From Amanita rubescens (Eukaryota > Basidiomycota > Agaricomycetes > Agaricales > Amanitaceae): a stretch of DNA of 64,000 nt. The position numbers and the translations under genes were made by a program. Below, in pieces: positions 59,049 to 64,000 of this stretch. The DNA is taken from positions 1,054,001-1,118,000 of the forward strand of contig WION01000004.1 in NCBI GenBank assembly GCA_015039365.1. Reading direction: 5' to 3'. Each line of letters starts with the position of its first letter. The stretch's first letter is position 1. A model generated the notes under the pieces. The model was not told the origin of the DNA and ran no database searches. It saw only the letters and a list, made by a program, of their open reading frames with translations.

Positions 59049-61458
59049 ATGGAATCTTCTTCTCGCAAACTTCAAGAGGAGCGAAAGAGACAGGATGAAA
59101 TTAAGAAACAGATAGCCTTACTCCAAACCCAACTCGTCGACTTGCCAGGACGAAGAGCCTGAATTACCAACGGCAACCCGCCTCAAGAGGAGACATGAAA
59201 GTGAAGGGAATTCTAGTCGTCGAGGTGCAATACTTGCCCCACCTACGCCTTCTCCAAAGAGTGAGTACTAGAGAAACTACGCGTGTTTATGAACCTTATC
59301 TGAAATTAGAAAAGCGAAGGCTTGACCTACAGAAAGACCCAGACTCTTTTCGACTAATATCAAAATCCTTGGACTTCAAGTCATCGACCTCCGCGCCATC
59401 ACTCCCAGCTTCAACAAGCAGAGATAAAAAAAAGCCCAGTGTATCAGCGCCGGCTCCTTCGGACTTGGTGAATAAGCTAGCAGCTATGGCAAATAATGAA
59501 CATTCAAATCGAGGCGATACGCTCCACGATGGCGACGCGGGAAATGACCAACCATCGAGGTCAATGTCATTTACCGATGCTGCAGCGAGGTACGTTGATT
59601 GATGTATCGTGGTTAAATATAAAATGCCAACAGCTCTACAGCGTCGCTCGCAAACGTGATGAGGACCTCACAATCATAGAGGACATGGAACAAGGACCTT
59701 ATGAGCACAAACCACCATTAGATGATGCAAATTTCGAACGACTAGAACCTCATTCCGGCATCAGGCTACTGTACGTGTTTCTACACGGTTCTATTCCCAA
59801 TACGCTTATCAACCTGCATCCGCTTCTCCGTGCAGATCACGCTCGATATCGCATGAAGATATTTGCGAGTACCTGCGCGGGCGCTTTTATATTTCACCCC
59901 CAAAACTATATTCTTGCATAAGGCTGAATGCTGACAAACAAACATACGATGTTCCTGTTCCCGGGGATTGGGTTACAATCGCAGTTGTTGCAGAGATAGG
60001 TGAAGTCAAGTACACCCGACCGCCTGTTGCTCTGGAGCCCGATGAAAGCGAGACCAAGAAGTCTAGAAAATCCAGGAATGACAAAGGAAAGGCTAAGCAA
60101 CCATGTGATTTAGAGGAGAATCCGGCCAAAACTGGCGGGAAGCGATATATCAACATCCGATTGGTAGATTTCGGAGCCCGTAGTGGGGGTAGCGAAACTG
60201 GAGAAAAGAGCGTAATACGAGGAGATGCATTTTTATCATTGCTGCTCTTTGAATCGGACAGATTTGAGTGGCTCGAACCTGACGGTGACGAGCCAAGGGC
60301 AAAGTCAAAGAAAAGAGTGAAAGTATATAAAGGTGGAAGTAAAGGCGCATTTGAGGCCATGCACAAGATAAGGCAAGGAGATGTTGTTGCGCTGCTAAAC
60401 CCAAGAGTACTGAAGCCTTTCCAAGTGTGTCATACCTTTTTCACTTTGTTTGTTCTCATCTAACTTTTTGTGCAGCGAAACTCGACAGCTGCGTCGGGCA
60501 ATTATCCAACCACCAACATGCTTGCAGTAACGCCAGAAAGTGCGGGAGCGATAGTGTTAGTTGGGAGAGCACGCGATCTTAGTCGGTGTAGCGCTCGCAA
60601 GAAAGATGGATCATTATGTAGCTCGTGGTGTGACACTCGAGTGGGCGAAGTTTGCGAGTGGCATATGCAACGGGCTGTAGAGAGTCGAAGAGCAGGGAGG
60701 GCAGAGTTCAGTATGGGGTTAGTGTTCATTCGGTCTCGCCTTCACGCTGTCCGATGACCATTCTTCCACTAGAACAATGGGTATGTCGACGTCGGCTGCC
60801 AGAAGAGGCAAAAAGCGCGAAGCAGAATTTGACCCTGACAAGCAGTGGGGCTTGCTACCCACCGGTTCGTCAACTGGAGGGTCCACGTACGTGCTTTCTG
60901 GGCATGTCATTTCTTCATCGCAAGCGGATATCTTTGTTGGCGAGAGGATGGGTCGTGAAGCACAAGCAAGAGCCCAGCGCAAAGCAGCTGGCCAGGAAGT
61001 TGACAAGGTATTGAAGAAACTAATGGAAAAAGACAAAGATGGGATGAGGTCTGTTCTGAGGGCAAGAGAAGCAGGCACCAAGGAAAAGAAGAAGAAACCA
61101 AAGGATGACGAGACTACAACGGAAGATGCGAAGCTGAGGAAGCACCAAGGATATTCAGCAAGTGTCATCAAGGGCATAGGATTTGATCCTGCTTCGTCGT
61201 CCATTGTCGGGGGGAAGAAAACTGAGAATTGTGTAATAGTAGACAAGGTCTGTTCCCAGATCCCCTTAGCACAGGCGACTCACAGGCCTTTATTAGTTGG
61301 AGGTACTTTCCAAGTTGCAGACCACTAGAAAAGAACGCGGCTTCGACCTGAAGCCACGGCCTGGAGAACGCGTCAGATCGGGTGTAGTAGCTCCCAATGA
61401 GCCTTCGACAGCAGGGAAGGAACTGGAGGAAGGACTAGTTGACTTGGATGACCTGTAA
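59049..61458 (+). CDS. MCM10: Mcm10 replication initiation factor; frame break near the start
   Basis: An N-terminal coiled coil (RKLQEERKRQDEIKKQIALL) is followed after an extra base near 59148 by DEEPELPTATRLKRR and ILAPPTPSPK. Later exons give DEDLTIIEDMEQGPYEHKPP, SHEDICEYLRGRFYISP, YDVPVPGDWVTIAVVAE (OB-fold), RYINIRLVDFG, and the zinc finger CSARKKDGSLCSSWCD..VCEWH. The C-terminus holds KKPKDDETTTEDAKL and ends VDLDDL at 61458. Approximate introns: 59254-59308, 59589-59630, 59777-59839, 60427-60475, 60719-60773 and 61248-61297. Mcm10 binds DNA and Mcm2-7 and helps load polymerase alpha. The junction at 59589/59631 can be spliced two ways, with a slightly different sequence before VARKRDED. 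Confidence 0.88.
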
Positions 61459-61710
61459 ATTATCAATATTGTATTTTATCATCCATCATGTTATACCCAT
61501 TATCTGGCAACTATTCCAGGGTCCAAATGGTTCAATTCTAAGACTACAAGAAATCGGCAAGCATGAAAAGTAATGATGAAAAGAGAGCTGAACGCGTATT
61601 ACGCACAAGACGCGATCCTGTCCTTACTTATTGAGCATGGAAAATCTGCAGTCAAGGAATGATAGAAATCGTAGTTAAGTGACCAGTAAAGTAGAGTAAT
61701 CAGCTGAATC
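61459..61710. other. Convergent 3' region between MCM10 and the tricalbin-like gene
   Basis: 252 bases with the two facing 3' ends. No additional ORF or structure was seen. Confidence 0.4.
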
Positions 61711-63999
61711 TTAGTCATCCCCTTCGGGGCGTCGTGTCCTTAGGCTAAAGCGGGATGGCGAAGTAATTGAAACAGTTCGTTGGATGCGCTCTCCAGCGAT
61801 AACCGTGTGCCCATTGCCCAGTGGATTGTACGTAGGATCGAATTCGAGGTTCAACTTCACGCTTCCCGCGCCGCCACGTAATGGAACCGTCATCTCCTTT
61901 GAAGACTGGGCTTGGAGTTGGAGGTTGGCCCATAGCTATAAGGTTCATGCATCAGCACCTATCTCTAGTACAACTCAGACGACATACGTCAATGTCAGCT
62001 TCACCCAGATCTTTGTCTTTCCCAAATGACTTATGCTCATGAAGCCATAAATGTAGTTTTGCTGTCAAAGGTCCTGCGGCAAAGTGAAACGGTTCGTTCC
62101 TGCAACACTGCGTAAGCGGGTGGATAGAACAGCGCAAGACAGGATTTACCACTCCGGATGGGTAGTCTTGATCGAATGCTTCGTCTTGACCTCCTTGTCC
62201 CCGACTCGTAAAACAATGTATGCCTTGCTTTCATCATTTAACGCGGCGCCTATGACCACCACTTTTAGTGCTCCAGGTTCATTGGATGGTGGTGCGTTAC
62301 TATCTATAGATGTCTTTGTCGGGAGCGCAACTAGACTTGGCTCCAATGAATTATTCGTAGATGCTTCCTGTAGGGCAGCAGCAGGTGTGGTTGGAACGGG
62401 AGGGATACGAGACAGGGAGTCCGGGGACCCGCGGTCACGATCTTTGGGCTTGAAGACGCTGGTAACACCTTGAAGAACGCCTTTACCGGCACTAACAGGT
62501 AAACCACCTAGGGAAGTCATAGCACGTCCTGCTGAGGTAAAAGTGGAAGTATTCTTTCGGGTCTTAGCAATTATCTTCGGTTGGAATAAAAGGTTCAGCT
62601 TGACTTGGCCTTTCTCGCCATGTTTGCCTGACAACGTAACGGTCTGGTTGCTAGCTTGGAACGGCTCGATATCAACAACATTGATCTTGGCTGTCCCAAG
62701 GCTTTTGTCTTGTTCAAATTGATTCCAGTCAAAGAGCTCAATCGAGAGATCCGCTGCGGACCTCGAAGTCTAAAACAATTTTAAGTCAGGTTTCAAGGTA
62801 AGCTGTTTGCTCGACTAACGATGTCAATGCTGAATTCTTCATTCCAGTCAGGGGTTAAAGTCTTTTTCTTGACCTGAGATTTGAAAACCTTGTGCCCATT
62901 CAACGTGACAACAGCAAATGGATCGGATTTGCCTGTGCGTTTTTATCATCAACCTGAATACCTATGGGGTAAGTCGAAACCCTACCTGACTGGTCGACAC
63001 CCCGAATTTCTTGACCATTAAGCAACACGACGCGTAGCAATCCTTGATCTTGTCCAATATTTATCCCTTAGTCAAGGCGCAAGGATAAGTTACTTACTAT
63101 TGACAGTCTCCCTTGGTTCCAGCACCACGGGGACAGGAACGTAGCGAGTTTCGACAGTGACCTTTGCTACCGCTTTGTCATCCTGGTGAGGATCAAGTAA
63201 CGTGAACGTTTGAGGGGCACCCTGTCGCACGGCGTACGTTAGCATAAGCGAGCTGGTACACCACGAGATACTTGCAAGTGTAGATTTCAAGAAATCTTTA
63301 GCATCGCCCTTCCAAACACCAACGACATCCTCCTTATCGCCTTCATCAGCTTCATTCAAACGAAGCCAGACAAGACCCCAATCCAACTCTTTCATGAAGC
63401 CTTCACCGAAATACTCCCAAGATGCGTTTGTACTCCTAGCTCGGGTAGTGCTAAAGCAAGGCCAGTACCCATCATCAAGCAGAACTTCAACTCGTGCCTT
63501 TCGATTCAATGTGCCCGAAATCACGTTGAAAAGGATAATACCAGACTCTGAAGTACGATGAATTCAAACCCAATAAAATTATGAAGCACCTACGGTGAGT
63601 GAGTAATTCATCCTTGGTCATCTCAATGCCTTTGTCTTCGTCACCTTCTGCCACAGGTTTGTCAGTTTGAGAAAGCACTGGAGCATCAGCATTCTCCTTC
63701 GCTTCGGGTAAATGGATCGTGATGTCTGTTGCTCCGCAGCCGTCCTCAGGTAATGAGATGGATGAACCAGAACTGATTGACTCATTATCGGCTTCGTTTT
63801 CGTGGACAGCTCGGTGAAGCTCGTTGGCGACTGGCTTGAAAGTCGAGCCCTTGACCTGCATAGAAGGAATGAACGTCGCAGTATAGTGCATGACTCCCTT
63901 GTATTGGTCTCGCTCCACAAGGATCTTGTCGGCTATATCTTTCTTTCCCGTTGATTTGTACGGATATTGTGGATCCTCGGACGTGGTAGCAAGTCCAAA
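61711..63999 (-). CDS. Tricalbin / extended-synaptotagmin-like C2-domain protein, C-terminal part
   Basis: Seven exons are visible (63999-63594, 63547-63098, 63066-62986, 62932-62820, 62769-62150, 62099-61988, 61935-61711); the gene continues beyond the right edge, so the N-terminus with its membrane anchor and SMP domain is missing here. A GVMHYTATFIP strand closes one C2 domain. A full C2 domain follows (LLRVVLLNGQEIRG, SGKSDPFAVVTL, TLTPDWNEEFSID, LSIELFDWNQFEQDKSLG), and a third C2 lies near the end (ALKVVVIGAAL, TTHPEWNEPFHFAA). The DPF and D.N residues suggest calcium or phospholipid binding. Tricalbins tether the ER to the plasma membrane. All exons are in frame. Confidence 0.85.
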
Positions 64000-64000
64000 T

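Noticed and set aside
59250..59312. Frame break in MCM10 after TPSPK
   Set aside because: A donor at GTACTA, four bases after the more obvious GTGAGT, restores frame as SEKRRLDLQ, so no insertion is required.
61247..61300. An apparent frame break near the MCM10 C-terminus
   Set aside because: Using the acceptor TTATTAG instead of CACAG joins in frame to LEVLSKLQTTRK.

Overview
The window is nuclear DNA from a filamentous basidiomycete fungus, most likely an Agaricomycete. The genes are compact and rich in introns of mostly 47-60 bases, and they sit close together on both strands. The proteins read like those of mushroom-forming fungi: an AspB/Cdc3 septin, the Spc7 form of KNL1, an F-box/leucine-rich protein, a GT32 glycosyltransferase, and a Myb protein with Sfp1-like zinc fingers. 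I saw no rRNA, tRNA, CRISPR array or intact transposon. All exon maps were built by eye from splice signals and protein-family conservation.

Left part (0-20.3 kb). This holds mS35 (mitochondrial ribosome), a Cdc3-type septin, the Mtr10/transportin-3 importin, succinyl-CoA ligase alpha, an acyl-CoA-binding/ankyrin protein, bS16m, importin alpha, proteasome subunit Rpn2, Cox13, a small GPI-anchored-like secreted protein and ribulose-5-phosphate 3-epimerase. Every one of these splices into an open frame.

Middle part (20.5-46 kb). This holds a GT32 glycosyltransferase, two small unidentified genes, pyruvate kinase (with a 9-base microexon), Mcm3, a 2 kb gene-poor stretch with a candidate secreted protein, Prp17/Cdc40, a Myb/zinc-finger factor, Sgt2, Prp19, an OPT-family transporter and an F-box protein. 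Prp17 and Prp19 are both second-step or NTC splicing factors.

Right part (46-64 kb). This holds Alg10, an unidentified coiled-coil protein, Spc7 and a kinesin-6 that start 70 bases apart and face away from each other, the eRF1 methyltransferase Mtq2, Mcm10, and the C-terminal part of a tricalbin-like C2 protein that runs off the right edge. Spc7 and kinesin-6 (mitosis) share a promoter with an ACGCGT box, and Mcm10 (replication) has one as well.

The most striking pattern is a set of about fifteen single-base frame breaks between 20.5 and 59.2 kb in genes that are otherwise clearly intact, several of them essential. Nearly all are one EXTRA base. Several affected genes still sum to a length divisible by three once the inferred extra bases are removed. 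Most lie in short homopolymers, which points to base-calling error, but the one-sided direction deserves a check against reads or transcripts. Other notable items are five GC-AG introns, microexons of 9 and 13 bases, and a stop-free 57-base intron in importin alpha.
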